Source of the DNA: Clarireedia homoeocarpa
Lineage: Eukaryota; Ascomycota; Leotiomycetes; Helotiales; Rutstroemiaceae
DNA length: 64,000 bases
Assembly: GCA_001465935.1 (NCBI GenBank)
Contig: LNKV01000026.1
Location: 62,001 to 126,000, forward strand
Direction: 5' to 3'
In this document: one piece after another, positions 13,579 through 24,626 of the stretch
Numbering within the stretch: position 1 is the stretch's first letter
How the letters are laid out: the number at the start of each line of letters is the position of its first letter
Notes under the pieces: model-generated
What the model was told of the DNA's origin: nothing
Databases searched by the model: none
Seen by the model: the letters and a program-made list of their open reading frames with translations, nothing else
Position numbers and translations under genes: made by a program

Positions 13579-14902
13579 ATGGATACGAATATGGAAGATG
13601 TAGGAAGGGTGCCATCCCCAACGAGACTATCTCCGACAACGGAGCCTGCATCTATACCAATTCTTGATGGATGGATCGAGAGCTTGATGACATGCAAGCA
13701 ACTGGCGGAGCAAGACGTACAGAGGCTTTGTGACAAGGTATTTACATTTGCGGGCTTCAAGAGACTAGGAGGCAACACTGTGTCTAGAGATTCTGACTGA
13801 CCACGCGTTATCAGGCACGAGAGGTCCTGCAGGACGAGTCGAATGTGCAGCCGGTGGTATGGCTCCATCCCCTTATGTGGCCGCAGAACAACAATTAATC
13901 AGTAGCTAGAAATGTCCCGTAACAGTCTGCGGAGATATTCACGGGCAATTCCATGACTTGATGGAGCTTTTCAGAATTGGTGGACCCAACCCAGATACCA
14001 ACTACCTCTTCATGGGTAATACACATTCATCCCTATTCCTGACTCACATTGAGCTAACATTTCATTCACAGGGGACTACGTTGATCGTGGTTATTACTCG
14101 GTCGAAACCGTCACCCTCCTCGTTGCCCTAAAAATTAGATACCCCCAAAGAATCACCATCCTCCGTGGTAATCATGAATCACGTCAAATTACACAAGTCT
14201 ACGGCTTCTACGATGAGTGCCTTCGAAAATACGGAAATGCAAATGTCTGGAAGTATTTCACCGATCTGTTCGACTACCTCCCCCTTACCGCCCTGATCGA
14301 TAATCAGATCTTCTGTCTTCACGGAGGTCTATCTCCTAGCATTGATACTTTAGACAATATTAGAGCACTTGATCGTATACAAGAAGTGCCTCATGAAGGA
14401 CCTATGTGCGACTTATTGTGGTCAGATCCGGACGACAGATGCGGATGGGGAATATCTCCTAGAGGGGCGGGTTATACGTTCGGTCAAGATATTTCGGAGG
14501 CATTCAATCACAACAACGGATTGACCTTGGTGGCAAGAGCTCATCAGTTGGTTATGGAGGGATATAACTGGTCTCAGGACAGAAATGTGGTCACTATCTT
14601 CTCAGGTATTCTTGACATTCTATAGATCATTGAGGCTATGCTGACAGGAACAGCCCCCAATTACTGTTACAGATGTGGTAATCAAGCCGCAATTATGGAA
14701 ATTGATGAGCATCTCAAATACACATTGTGAGTAGCTACGTTTTCGGTGCAATTGAGGGATTCTAATAAAATATAGCCTGCAATTCGATCCTTGCCCAAGA
14801 GCTGGGGAGCCAATGGTCTCACGCCGTAAGTGTTTAGAATTCTAACTTCATTATCGGTTCATGTTCTAATTGTAAATAGGCACACCGGATTACTTCCTTT
14901 AG
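13579..14902 (+). CDS. pph1: Serine/threonine phosphatase PP2A catalytic subunit
   Basis: Catalytic C subunit of protein phosphatase 2A, a metal-dependent Ser/Thr phosphatase of the cytosol and nucleus that works with A and B subunits. Seven exons: 13579-13737, 13815-13856, 13910-14015, 14072-14605, 14654-14726, 14776-14825 and 14880-14902, giving 328 residues. Metal and catalytic motifs are intact: GDIHG at residues 75-79, GDYVDRG at 103-109 and RGNHE at 134-138. The C-terminus is the invariant TPDYFL, the site of tail methylation and phosphorylation in PP2A. An N-terminal extension of about 25 residues, rich in Ser, Thr and Pro, precedes the conserved LDGWIESLMTCKQL segment. This extension is usual in filamentous fungi, from memory. 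Introns are 48-77 bp. No altered catalytic residue was seen. Confidence 0.98.
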
Positions 14903-15676
14903 AAGCACGACAAGAATCGCGAAGAAAATCTTTAAAATGCGGTATAATGCGTTACAAAACCATTGGGACAGAAGCAATGAACGTTCTGTTTTATGTACGA
15001 GATGTTTTACAGCATCAATTTGGGCATGGCACCCTATGCCTACAAACAAAAAATTTGGTGGCCTAATCCAGAAATGCACCCAGATCCTGTAGACTTGCAT
15101 TAGACTACTTACTATACCAATGCAAAAATCGGTTGAGATGGCAGTCTTTCCATGAGTGATGATGATGACTATAATGGATTCAACTTTAGACATAGTGCCA
15201 CCGCTACTAAAGAAACAGATATCCAACATGGAAGTCGTCCAAGGCATTGCAAGAGCGGGGTCTATTACCGTTGCTTGCGGTTCAAGAGGTGTGGATCCAT
15301 CATTCTCGAAAGCAGACACCTTCTGATTGCGTGTGACTCGGATGTCCACTACTGTACAGTGTCTAAGAATCTGAAGATGGCCGTCACCAGGGCGCTTGCT
15401 CGAACTAATTCTGAGGAAGGTTCACGATGTACTGTACTCCTTATCCGTTTCGTAATCGTCGAGAAATTAACCCCACTACCCTGATTTCATTGTAGAAAAT
15501 GCTATTTTCGGCCTGAGGCCAAAACTCTTTTCCGCTTCGGCAGTTGGTCCAATAGAAAACAGCTAAACTAAAATCAGTAAAATTCCTGATGTCCACACTC
15601 CGACTTCTTCTACCCTATTGATACATTCACGGACTATTCACCACTTCGCGATACTTCGCGGCTCGAGGTTTACAAT
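14903..15676. other. Intergenic between PP2A and the FAR1-type gene
   Basis: 774 bp in tandem orientation. It contains the PP2A 3' UTR and the next promoter. A 171-codon minus-strand frame (15349-14834) overlaps the last PP2A exon and has no family features, so it is not called. Confidence 0.5.
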
Positions 15677-17205
15677 ATGTCTCTACCTGCCCAAGATCCC
15701 ACGAGAACTCCATATCAGCAGCCGAATCCACAACGACATATCTTTCAAGGCCAACCAAATCTTGCTTACACTCGCCCAACTTCAACTGGTATTCATGGCC
15801 CACCAATTCAGCAGCACAATTCTCCTTACACCACCCCATATGCAAATAAGCAACCAGTTGCACCAAGGCAAAATGGTAGCAATGGAATATCAGCCGAACA
15901 ACAAATCGCTCAAGGCATCTTGAGTAATACTACAAACGGCCAGACACCCCAGCGTCAACCTCAGAGGCAAAATGGCCCTCCTCCCCTCGGTGCTACAATT
16001 CATATGCCGACTCAACATACCCCGCAAAACCAATCCATGACCGTGAACCATGCCGTTCATCCCACTCCCCAGTCCTCGATGAGCCAAGCTCGAGAATTTG
16101 CATCGCAGCAAAGACAATCACAATCCCCTGCTCTGCAAGGGCTTGCCATCCAACGACCCTCGATGAACCCGTCGCCTGCGAACTCGAACCTTGGGACTTC
16201 GAGGCCTCAAGACTCACCTGCTAGCACATCACAGGACCTGTCGATGATTGATCCCCAATTAGCTATTGATCAACAGCTGGAAACAAATGATTCAATGCTC
16301 TCGCCGCAAAACAATTCTGGCACACCTGAAGTCATTCAAGGTGAAATGCTATCCGCTCCACCAGGAGGCAGTTATCCAACCTTTGAAGCCCTCTTTGCTG
16401 CAGCACAAGCTCACGCTCTTGCACATGGTTACGCGTTCGTTATCGGAAGGTCTAAACGTGATAACAGAGGTCTAAAGAAAGTGTTTTTGATTTGTGACCG
16501 TGGTGGAACCAACAAGGAGAAGGTGCCGGGTGATCAACGTCAACGAAAGACCAAATCTCGAAAATGTGGTTGTGAGTTTGGTGTCTTTGGTTTGGAGAAT
16601 AAGACTGCGTGGCTCTTAAGAGGCCGAATGGATGGAGAGCATCTCACGCATAATCATCCGCCTAGCGAAAGTCCTACAGAGCACCCTGGTGCCAGAAAGT
16701 TAGATCCCAAGGCCATCGCCGCCGTCAAAGCTCTTGAAGAAAATGGTAATTTGACTCCTATATTATTCCATCCATCATCGAGTAACTAACAATCTTCCTA
16801 GGTGTTTCGGTAAAAGAAACCCTCGAAATTCTGCACCGGGAGAATCCCAACGTCCGCTTCCTTCCCCGCGACATCTACAATGCCCGTGCAGCCATCAAAC
16901 GCGACCCATCCCGTGTTGAACCTACAGCTCTCGAATCTCTACCTACCTTCTACAAAAAGCCACCTATGACATTCGAAGAGAAGCTGCGTGCCGAACTACG
17001 AACCGAAGTGGCAAACGCCCAAGCAGAAGCCGAGAGGACAAAAGAACTATGGAAGAAGGAAGTTGAAGAGCTCAAAGAGCAGCTGAGGCAGAAAGACGTC
17101 GTCATCAAGAAGTTCGAGATGTTCATTGATATCTGTAACGAGAGGGTCATGATCCGTAGGGAAGAGTTGGCCGAAGGAGAAAGTAGTACCAGTGCGAGTG
17201 GTTAA
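15677..17205 (+). CDS. FAR1-type (WRKY/GCM1-fold) DNA-binding domain protein
   Basis: Probable nuclear DNA-binding protein. Two exons, 15677-16745 and 16802-17205 (GTAATT donor, ACTAAC branch), give 490 residues. The first 225 residues are Gln/Pro/Asn/Ser-rich and look disordered. A FAR1-like domain follows at about 230-340. It starts at PTFEALFAAAQAHALAHGYA, and its cysteines and histidines (FLICDRGG, RKCGCEFGV, HLTHNHPP) form the C-C-H-x-H pattern of that fold. The C-terminal region has a helical linker and a strong coiled coil at about 425-470, suggesting dimerisation. FAR1 domains are related to the N-terminal part of Mutator-like transposases. No transposase core is present, so this may be a domesticated DNA-binding module (inference). 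Target genes are unknown. Confidence 0.85.
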
Positions 17206-17587
17206 ATGAGGGAGGCGGGGAGGTTTGATCTCGACGACGATGATAGTCTGATGAGACGGGTCCGCATTTTCAAGATACCGGTTTTGGAGTTCTACACACT
17301 GTTGGGGGCTTGTGTGAATTGCTTTCTCTTTTCTAACATGCTTTCATATGGAATAAGGTGTTCGCTTTAGGCCGGCGGTATGTTTTTGGGCGTTGGAGGA
17401 CTAATCATACAGCATTTGGGTAAGATTACAATCTGCGTGCGTGCTACACTTTCATGAATTTGTTCAGATTGTTTTAGAGACCAGCTTTACTATTATGTAG
17501 AGGCTCAATTAGCCGATCTACATTTATTGTTTTTTCCCACATACTTAACTTATCATTTGTCCAGATGTGTATTCAATTATTGAGCCC
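17206..17587. other. Convergent 3' intergenic region
   Basis: 382 bp between two converging genes (FAR1-type protein and TYW1). It should contain both 3' UTRs and polyadenylation sites. Nothing else was recognised. Confidence 0.5.
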
Positions 17588-20018
17588 CTATATCTCCACC
17601 AACTCCCCTTTAACTCCACCCTGACTCTCAGTCAAGGGCACCTTATTCTTCCCCTTCCTATGCACCCTCTCATCTCTTGGATCAAACCCCCCATTCCCCC
17701 ACGTCGCCCACTCGGGCGTCTCAGGCCCGACGTAATCCTCTGGACCAAACTTCTCCCCGCTCTCCAAGCACTTGAAAAATTTCTCGTAATCGATCCGCGT
17801 GTGCCATTTCCCCTCGATGCGGAATCGCTCGCTCGCAATCAGAATGCAACAGCTGTGCGCATGTTCGGCTGCAATGCCGTATTTCAATCCACGTTTCTGC
17901 AACGCAGCAGTAAGCGCTTCGACAAACGCGCAGACTTCTTCGTAAAAGGGGACATTTTGCATCGTTAGGCCAGCGCCAGCGGAGGACGAGGTGCCGCAGT
18001 AGGTGACGCCTTTGACTTCGACGAAGCAGGGGAGACCCTTCTCGACGAGATCCGCGTAGCCTTCGGCTTCGTCTTCGATATTGAAGCCCTTGACGAGCGT
18101 CAGCCGGAAGACAGTTCTCTGTTCGAAGCGGCGTTCGCGGAGGATATCGAGGCAGCGCTGGAAGCGCTCCCAGAAATCGCGGTGCAGAGGACGGTCGATT
18201 TTGCGGAGGGATTCGCGGTTGGAAGCGTCGATGCTGACGTAGAGCTGGGTGACGGGTTTCAGAGTGGCGAGCTGGTCGGGATGTTGGGCGTTGCAGACGA
18301 GGAAGGAGGAGATGTGTTCTGCGTGGAGCATAGCGGTGAATTCGTTGATGTAGGGGTAGAAGATGGGTTCGCCGACGAGACTTAGGGCGCAATGCCGGAT
18401 GCGCATGGCTTCGGCGAAACGTTCGGCTCGTACGCCTGGGACTCCTCGCATCATCTTGATTTTTTGATAATGGCCGGCTTTCACGCCATTGAAAATCATA
18501 TCAGGAGGGTCGACCTGCCACCTCCAGGTGGTGCCTACAGGATTTGTACCGTGTCTCCAGCAGAATACGCATTTGTTGGAGCAAGATAATGATGGAGTGG
18601 TCTCCATACACTGGTGAGAGGCGATGCCGTAGAAAGAGTACTTGTAGCAGGAACCTCTGCCTCGTAAAGCCGATTTTGTCCATCGGCAGATCTTGACTCC
18701 TGAGTGGGATCCTACGATTGAGTAACCTTGCTTTGTTAAAGCCGTGTAAGTAGGCGAACTCTTGGGAACCATCTCCTTCACCAATGCAGGCGCTGCCTTG
18801 GTCTTAGCTTTCTTTAAGCTGTATGTTGTGAAATCCACCTCCAACTCCGCCGCTTCCTCTTCCGTTGTCTCCTTATTGGCAGATTCAGTATTATTCAAAC
18901 CACCACCAATATCCTCTAAATCATTCAGAGTATCCTTCTTTTGAGTTTTAGCCTTTCTTGATGCAACCTTTTGTTCATCGAAAAGAACTTCTCCATCGTC
19001 ATCCTCTTCCAAATCTTCTACATCACTTTCCACTGCGTCTCCACTACCCACAACTCCCTCTCCCAAACTACCCGTCCTCGCTATATGACTCAAAACATCT
19101 TCCACACCCTCTTTCCACTCCTTCAATCTGTCCTTAGCATCTGTCTTGGTATCACCCATTCCCAAAGGGAAAGCTCTCTTCCTTCCGGTCAACTTCGCCA
19201 ACCACTTATCCACATCTCTGGCCTGCGAGCAGAAGCCCTCCTCTTCTGTCGGCCAACCTTCTCGGTCACCAAATCCAAAGACTGAATATCCGAGCAATGG
19301 TGATAGCGGTGCTGTATCAATCCTGAAATCATTATGAGTCTCCTGTAGATGCTCCAAAAAATTATCCAGCACCGTATCAATGTTATAACTGGGAATGAGG
19401 ATCAAGTAGAAATAGCTCGTCTCCGCATCACCCTTGGGTGGTGTGATAAAATAATCATCGTAATCAATGTAGGATAGATCATGCAATTGAGGCTCGAGAT
19501 ATTTCGACTTCTCCTCCGCATCATTGGCTTTCAAGAGATTCTGTTTCAAGCCCTCCTTGAACACCTGCGCCGTCTTCTCAGTAGTCCCCGTTAAGGAAGA
19601 AAAGAAAACCAAGACTTGAATTTTCTGGTCCCCGCTGTTAATATTTCCATCCGCAGATTTGCGCTTCTTGACTCCTCCAACTATTCTTCGAGGAACCTTT
19701 GAGCTGTTGGTTTTCTTCTCGTCGAATTCAGGTTGCGCGAGTTTTTCCTTTACTTGACTCGCAGGAAGCGCTGGCGAAGCTGGAACCGGGGATGCCGATA
19801 TCTTTTCACGCAGAGCTCGAGGACGGAGTGTTATTCGGACAATTATAAGAATTGTGGCCGTTGTGAGTATGATTGGGATTCGGTAGAGATGCCATAATGC
19901 GACAATATCTGCATTGCATATCAGTAAAAGTATACCTTAATAGCATCTCACAGACTAGAAGCATACCTAAACTTTCAAAGGCCCAAAAGGGCCTAAATGA
20001 CAAGATTTCATCGACCAT
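17588..20018 (-). CDS. TYW1: tRNA wybutosine synthase TYW1 (flavodoxin-radical SAM)
   Basis: Makes the tricyclic 4-demethylwyosine base at G37 of tRNA-Phe from N1-methylguanosine and pyruvate, the second step of wybutosine synthesis. Two exons, 20018-19967 and 19908-17588, give 790 residues. The true start lies upstream of the longest uninterrupted frame: ATG 20018 opens a short exon whose splice (GTATGC donor, TGCAG acceptor) joins a hydrophobic segment (YRIPIILTTATILIIVRIT), probably an ER anchor as in fungal relatives. A flavodoxin domain follows (VFFSSLTGTTEKTA near residue 118). The radical-SAM cluster CSNKCVFC is at about residues 460-467, after an acidic linker. The GGEP-like motif appears as SLVGEP. 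The C-terminal half is conserved to the end, apart from a lineage-variable tail. Confidence 0.96.
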
Positions 20019-20641
20019 ATTTGGTAATGGCAATGGTAAAACGTTTAACCAGCAGAAAATGTGTTTGGATTTTCGAATTTTTGGAGGGGTATCGTAAGTG
20101 AGCGAGAACATGCGGCCGCTAGAGGGGGCTTCCGCGAGCTAAAGTTATGGGGCCAAAGACTATTTCGGCGACTCCACAAAGTACCGTTGCTTGGGCTCAA
20201 CTGCGATGCAGATGCGTTTTAAATTTTGGATCGTGGAGTTTTTCTGCATGAAGTGGGTGTATTTAAGGATCGCCGCATGCATCATTCAGTCCCACTGCTT
20301 AACATACGGCAGGAACCTATCACTTCCAACTATCATTTCAAGTGTCATCTCTATCATAAGAACTAAAATTTTCATCATGGTAGTTGTGCATGGCTATCAA
20401 ACTTATATTGATTTGGCCCTATGCTATGCTATGCTACGCATAAAACTGCCCAAAAATTCATCCTAAACATTTCCCATACCAGAAGAGTAAGTTCCCAAAG
20501 CCCGCCCCAATCCATTCCATATCCAGCCAGCCCAAACCCGCCGCATGTATGCATATTTCGTCATAAGTCAGTTCCTCTATCCATCCAAGAATAGACGTCA
20601 AAACATGTCATTCATGAAGGTGTCCCAGCACCCCTCGTTTC
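20019..20641. other. Intergenic: TYW1 promoter side and AA9 3' side
   Basis: 623 bp with both neighbours on the minus strand. It includes the TYW1 upstream region and the AA9 gene 3' UTR. No additional gene, RNA or repeat was recognised. Confidence 0.5.
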
Positions 20642-22166
20642 TCATTCACAAGTTCCGAAGCTGCTTTGGCAGCCCTTTCCACAATAGTCCGAGGAGCTAC
20701 CGCAGTATCCTGCTGCGGAACAGCAGTTACCAAATGTACTTCCTTGGCAAGTTTGCCCATCACCACAGCTTCCATCCTCGGAGATTGTGGCGCCTCCGGC
20801 TAAATTGTAGGTTCCAGTATTAGTGGCGGTAGCAGAAGGACGAACAGCTGTGCTTGTGGCAGCAGCGGTCGCCTGACTAGAAACCTGCGTAGTACCTTGG
20901 GTACCCGCTTGAACATTGGACTTCGCAAGGGCAGGTGGACCGTTGTGGTTACCACTTTCGCAGCCGTTCTGAATATCGGTGCAGTGTGCTTCCCAATCTC
21001 TGCAGCCAGTATCTCCAGTAGGCTGGGCAGTTTTGTAGCAGACATCTGTTTGAGCCCAGCAATCAGTGCTGGCCTAGTAGATGTTAGCTTGAGCATTTGG
21101 CAAGTTGAGCGAAAGGGAGACTTACGGCATAGCAGCCATCTTCGGTTGTATACGCAGCAACTTCAACTCCCCACCAGTTGCCATTGGTGATGACAGCATC
21201 TGCTGGAAGAAGACCTTCTGTTTGAGATTTCTGAACGGAGAACTTGACAGACTTGCTGACATCAGTAGTCGCAGTTGAGCTACCTTGGTAAGGAGCTGGG
21301 CCAGCCGCTACATAGGGCGTTGATGGTGGATCGTAGATATTGTACAAGACCGACTCATCAGTGATCTTGACATAACCTGGGATCGAGACAGTGTCTGTTG
21401 GAAGTGCGGTCGCAGAAGAATCGAGGTATATCTGTGCACAGCCAGTATAGAATTGAGGGTTTGGTGGTGATTTGTCGGCTTCGTGAAGTGAAAGGAGTTC
21501 TGGTCGAGCCAGGTAGTATCCGCCTGCAAGGTCACTGGGAAGATCAACCGAAAGGAGACCATTGTCTTGCATGAGTTTTTCGGTGCACCACTTGTCTGTG
21601 CTGTTATCATAACCATCCTCCCAGATCTTGAACCAATCTATATTAAGTGTTAGTATGTGTAGAGGCAATAGAATGTGCAGTAGGCGATCATGCTGTGAGC
21701 TCTCACTCCCATGCCTTGAAGAACTGTACTTACCAGATCCAGTGGCAGTATCATTGATAGCAGATGCAACTCGCTTCATCCAAACCGAACACGGGCCTTT
21801 GTGGCTAGAATCAATAGCACCTTCTTGTTCTCCGTTGGCATATTCGCGGAATAGAAAGCTCAGTTTCGAGGCCTGGTTGACCGAGCAGACACGGTCGACG
21901 CCCACAGTTCCATTGAAACCTACACAATGTAAGTATGGCTTTCAAGTTTCTCATACATACAGGAGGCGCTTACCACAGGCCATAGCATCACTTTGGAGGT
22001 CGTTGATGGGGTCAGTGGCAGTGCTAGGATCGGAGGGCATACGGACACAAGTTCCGTCACCTTGAGATACATCGTTCACGTAAAGAGTGGTAAAGACCGT
22101 ATGCGCAGCAACGATCTGAGGACGGAGCATCGCCACCAGGACGAGTGAGAAGAGTAAAGGATTCAT
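20642..22166 (-). CDS. Secreted AA9 lytic polysaccharide monooxygenase with C-terminal CBM18
   Basis: Copper enzyme that oxidatively cleaves beta-1,4-glucans outside the cell. Four exons: 22166-21974, 21919-21734, 21637-21126 and 21073-20642, giving 440 residues. The start at 22166 gives a clean signal peptide (MNPLLFSLVLVAMLRPQIVAA), leaving His22 (HTVF) as the N-terminal copper ligand. An in-frame ATG at 22244 would bury the signal. AA9 landmarks include the second ligand region SSHKGPCSVWMK, GGYYLARPELLSLHEA and the axial-Tyr segment QFYTGCAQIYLDS. A Thr/Ser/Ala linker leads to a cysteine-rich module (CGDGQTCQGSTFGNCCSAAG and following), about residues 395-440. It has eight cysteines in hevein order, which identifies a chitin-binding CBM18. 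Most AA9 tails carry CBM1, so this pairing is less common. No frame break was seen. Confidence 0.93.
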
Positions 22167-23398
22167 GATTTTGTTGATGCTCGCGGAAGATCGACTTTGT
22201 GAGAGGCAAACTGGACTGATCGAAAGGGAATCTGTATTTGACAAAAAGTTGATATCTAATCAACCAAACGGTTCTTCCTCTAGAAGAAAGCGGAACAAAT
22301 GAGCGTATTGAGAATGGAAAATAAGGATCGTAATGAATCAAAGATTCGAAGAAAAGTTGTGGTGGGAATGTGAGCAAACAAACCAACCAACAGGTTGACA
22401 ACGTTCTTTATATTAGTCGAGCGACTTACTCGGTAGGACAGAGCCTCCCTGAGTGAATCTCCTATTCACGTACAATGGAGCCATTCAGCAGAGGACAATA
22501 CCTTGGACCAATTTCAAGCTTTGCGATTAGGCTTAAGCCGTGCCACTTTCCTCCCAATTTCCTCCTCATTTCCTCCTCTGCCATGACCTACGGCGCTCAT
22601 GTTTCGACTTATTCGGGAGAGACAAACTACTGTACTGTCAGGCGGGAAGGAAATTTTCTATTTCGTCAAATTACGACTGAACGAGCAATCCTGTCAGCCT
22701 TCAGGAACCTCGCAGGAACCGCCGGCGGACCAGTAAAACGATCGGAATCCGGGTGTCTGGGAGGGCAGAGGCGATCGGAGCTGCGATGATCGTCTGAAAA
22801 TGCCTGTCAGGTGGGCCGTCATTGGCCACAAATTTCCCGGGGAAATTGACCCCTGACGTTAAAACATTATCGTTCCGTTTCATGTTGCAGCCCCCTTCTC
22901 TTGCTCTGGCCTTGGCATTGGGAGAAAAAGCAAACACTGCGACCAGAGGGTCCAATGACATGAGAATACCCACACAGTCAAGACACAATTGTTTGCTTGC
23001 CTTTGCCCTTGCCCTTGCAGTCTTTTTCCACATCCTTCGGGACTTAACCATAAAATCGCTTTCGAAGGATCTGAGTGGTGCAGCACTGTGAGGGTCGAGA
23101 CAGGGCGATCTTGTGCGTATGTTACCTACGGCAAAATAATACCAACACGGAGCTTGGAGTTTGAGTCAATGTTGGAAAAAACACTTCGCTGGAGAGGAGA
23201 GATTCATTTCATGCACGGCTTGTCGCCGCCGGCCAACATAGAGGTATACACAAGAAGTCTTCGGCTTTCAGCATCTTCGCATTATGCCCCATCCTTCTAC
23301 CTTCTTCTACTCTTCATGACACTTTTGCCCCGCTATGCTCGATTTAATACATCTATGGTACATCCACCCTCGGCCCGTCGTCAATTCCCTTAGAGCGT
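22167..23398. other. Gene-free region upstream of the AA9 gene
   Basis: 1.2 kb between the AA9 start and the HSP10 stop, both minus strand. It should contain the AA9 promoter. Several frames of 70-116 codons occur on both strands but overlap each other and show no domain. A 17-bp near-perfect palindrome sits at 22831-22847 and is listed separately. Confidence 0.5.
22831..22847. promoter_or_regulatory. Palindrome with a possible CreA-type site upstream of the AA9 gene
   Basis: AATTTCCCGGGGAAATT has 8-bp arms around a single G. It contains CCGGGG, which fits the SYGGRG consensus of the carbon-catabolite repressor CreA/Cre1. It lies about 665 bp upstream of the AA9 ATG. The match is short and could occur by chance; function is inference. 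Confidence 0.3.
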
Positions 23399-24049
23399 TT
23401 ATTCATTAATCTTGGCGAGGATACTAGTAAAACTGTCAACCTATGTCACCGGTGGTACTATGTGGCGGTTGCGCTTACTCGTGATCTCTAAATAGAGAAT
23501 ATTCCTCCTCTCCCACTTTGACTGGAGATCCACCATACTATTTCTCGTCAGCCTCTGCCAATTGCCAATGTATCGCATGCCACGAGGCGCACTGCGACGC
23601 TCATATTTTTCTTCACATATCCACCCCGCTTGCAGACAAAAGGAAGCCCGCGCGAACTCCTCCGAAGAAATCCCACCATATATATCCACAGCGGCAAAGC
23701 TAACTCACCTGTGGGATCAAGACCTTGTCCCCAGGTTGTACACTGCAGGAGACCCTCTTTCCATCCTTATCCAGTCCACCCGGTCCAACAGCCAAAACCC
23801 GGGCCTCGTTGAGCTCCTTCACGCTCGACTCTGGGAGATAGATTCCGCTAGCAGTTTTGGCCTCGGCCTTGATGCGTTGAACCAAGACTCGGTCGAGGAG
23901 AGGGGCTAGGGACTTGATTGACTTGAGTGCGGTAGACTGGATAAGAAAATGTTTGTTAGCAGATGAGGTACTGAAAGTGCAATGGTGGGGAAGTGGTGCG
24001 GCCAAAAGCTACAGTATCCATTGCACAAGTCCAGATTCAAGCTTACCAT
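23399..24049 (-). CDS. HSP10: Mitochondrial co-chaperonin Hsp10 (Cpn10)
   Basis: Heptameric lid of the mitochondrial Hsp60 folding chamber. Four exons: 24049-24047, 23936-23709, 23537-23479 and 23423-23399, giving 104 residues. The first coding exon is the ATG alone, followed at once by GTAAGC; the next exon begins STALKSIKSLAPLLDRVLVQ, typical of fungal Hsp10. The mobile-loop region is KAEAKTASGIYLPES. Exon 3 supplies YGGSPVKVGEEEYSLFRDH and exon 4 ends ILAKINE. An in-frame TAA right after exon 3 marks a GTAAGC donor, not the true end. Introns are 110, 171 and 55 bp. A perfect heat-shock element lies about 130 bp upstream. Confidence 0.93.
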
Positions 24050-24076
24050 TGTGAAGAAGTAGCTTCGATTCTTTAA

Positions 24077-24189
24077 AGTATTCAAAGAAAATACGGCAGG
24101 TTCTTGAGAATGAATATGATATGAAGCTCGCAGATTCTGGACGAAAAATAATTTGGCTCACTCGGAGAAACAGAAGTTCTGGAAACTTC
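24077..24189. promoter_or_regulatory. HSP10 promoter with a perfect heat-shock element
   Basis: At 24177-24189 the plus strand reads TTCtgGAAacTTC, three perfectly spaced inverted TTC/GAA units that match the Hsf1 consensus. A weaker TTCtgGAC half-site lies at about 24135. The element is about 130 bp upstream of the HSP10 ATG on the minus strand, a normal distance for a heat-inducible chaperone. Confidence 0.7.
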
Positions 24190-24626
24190 TTTAACCGAAC
24201 AACGGCCGTTGATCGAGACGCACCCAATCACATGATGACCTCATGTCCAGCATCAACACCATCAGAAGTTGAGGATCTGGATCTCTATAATCTCTACACA
24301 GAACATGATTCCGAACGCACTTGTATACTCGTATGTAAATAATGTTTCCAATTAAAATCGTGGTTTGTAACATCAAACAACCCCAGCTTCCTTCTCTAAA
24401 CAACCCCAAGGTATCTAATACCCAAACAATATAAACCTCCCTTATCCATGGATATACAATCTACTACAAATCCACCTGCTATCTAATGAAGGTTTTTATA
24501 AACGACACATTGAAGTGCTTATCGATATGAACCATTTGAACCCAACTTATGTAAACATGCCCGAAACGCCATCAACCCCAACCTGACTATGCAAAGCAAG
24601 ACGCGTCCAAAGCTACGTAAAATTCA
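24190..24626. other. Intergenic between the kinase stop and the HSP10 promoter
   Basis: About 440 bp. Both flanking genes are on the minus strand, and the kinase stop is at 24627. It is further HSP10 upstream sequence plus the kinase 3' side boundary. Nothing distinct was recognised. Confidence 0.4.

Noticed and set aside
14834..15349. 171-codon minus-strand frame
   Set aside because: Overlaps the last PP2A exon antisense and has no recognisable domain or splice support.
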